From Cyclobacteriaceae bacterium (GTDB lineage Bacteria > Bacteroidota > Bacteroidia > Cytophagales > Cyclobacteriaceae), in the NCBI GenBank assembly GCA_020832305.1, contig JAFIEV010000070.1:37898-101897 (forward strand): a stretch of 64,000 nt of DNA. Reading direction: 5' to 3'. A model generated the notes under the pieces. The model saw nothing but the letters and a program-made list of their open reading frames with translations. It searched no databases and was not told the origin of the DNA. A program made the position numbers and the translations under genes. Numbering within the stretch: position 1 is the stretch's first letter; every line of letters starts with the position of its first letter. Positions 63,808-64,000 of this stretch are shown here, in pieces.

Positions 63808-64000
63808 CTATATCATCGATCGATCAGGTTTGTGGATATGTTAAAAACAGTTATCCGGGATCTCCTGTGCGAAAATGCTAATAAACTTTCAAGCGGGAAT
63901 TGAAATGATTTCAACTCAATTTAAAATTGATGTCATCCTCATAGCGCTGTAGGCTCGGCATCTTTGTAGAAAAATAGTCATTTACAGCTATAAGCGCCGC

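Noticed and set aside
1..64000. CRISPR arrays, prophage, integrase and complete insertion sequences
   Set aside because: No regularly spaced repeats, cas genes, phage structural genes or transposases were seen.

Overview
The window looks like chromosomal DNA of a Bacteroidota bacterium, probably of the Cytophagales type. The evidence is a SusC/SusD pair behind an ECF sigma/FecR pair, a secreted protein with a type IX secretion (T9SS) sorting tail, a BlaI/BlaR1 pair whose BlaR1 carries TonB and SusC-like tails, LpxK (Gram-negative lipid A), and promoters of the TTTG-N18-TAnnTTTG kind. No rRNA, tRNA, CRISPR array, prophage or intact insertion sequence was seen. Genus and species cannot be told from the sequence alone.

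Layout. 0-7 kb: a membrane polyferredoxin (cut by the window edge) with a Tat-exported DUF362 protein, GTP-dependent PEP carboxykinase, and a 2-oxoacid:ferredoxin oxidoreductase (korAB) with a clear promoter and terminator. 7-13.7 kb: tcdA, a TatD hydrolase, a universal stress protein, a Ca2+/Na+ antiporter, upp, an M42-like peptidase, a YbbA-type ABC ATPase divergent from a TesA-type lipase. 13.8-23.4 kb: a hybrid histidine kinase, several small unknown proteins, a RhaM-like mutarotase, a GntP permease preceded by a perfect 20-bp inverted repeat, a TspO-like protein, a NIPSNAP protein and a CsbD-like protein. 23.7-33.2 kb: a large T9SS cargo, a zinc-less class III sirtuin, topA, sixA, a small secreted protein, pgi. 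33.2-41.6 kb: a cluster of DnaA-box-like sites before dnaB, a TPR protein, a zinc-ribbon coiled-coil protein, a Nif3 protein, lpxK, a porin.

41.6-43.9 kb holds the most interesting unit: two adjacent DUF1538 membrane proteins, a PII-like protein and a two-CBS-domain protein in one tight operon. It looks like a two-subunit transporter with two nucleotide-sensing regulators; its substrate is not known to me. 44.2-49.9 kb is a CzcCBA/CusCBA-type metal efflux operon. 50.4-61.0 kb is a polysaccharide (or glycolipid) utilisation locus: ECF sigma, FecR anti-sigma, SusC with an N-terminal signalling domain, SusD, a GH88 unsaturated glucuronyl hydrolase and a GH5 enzyme resembling endoglycoceramidases. 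61.1-61.3 kb is a non-coding stretch with four hairpins. 61.4-63.6 kb is blaI-blaR1 with a likely operator, and the last 400 bases appear to contain decayed coding sequence.

Many genes here start without an evident Shine-Dalgarno sequence, as is usual for the phylum, and at least three appear to start at TTG. Starts were therefore chosen mainly by signal peptides, family length and distance to the upstream gene.
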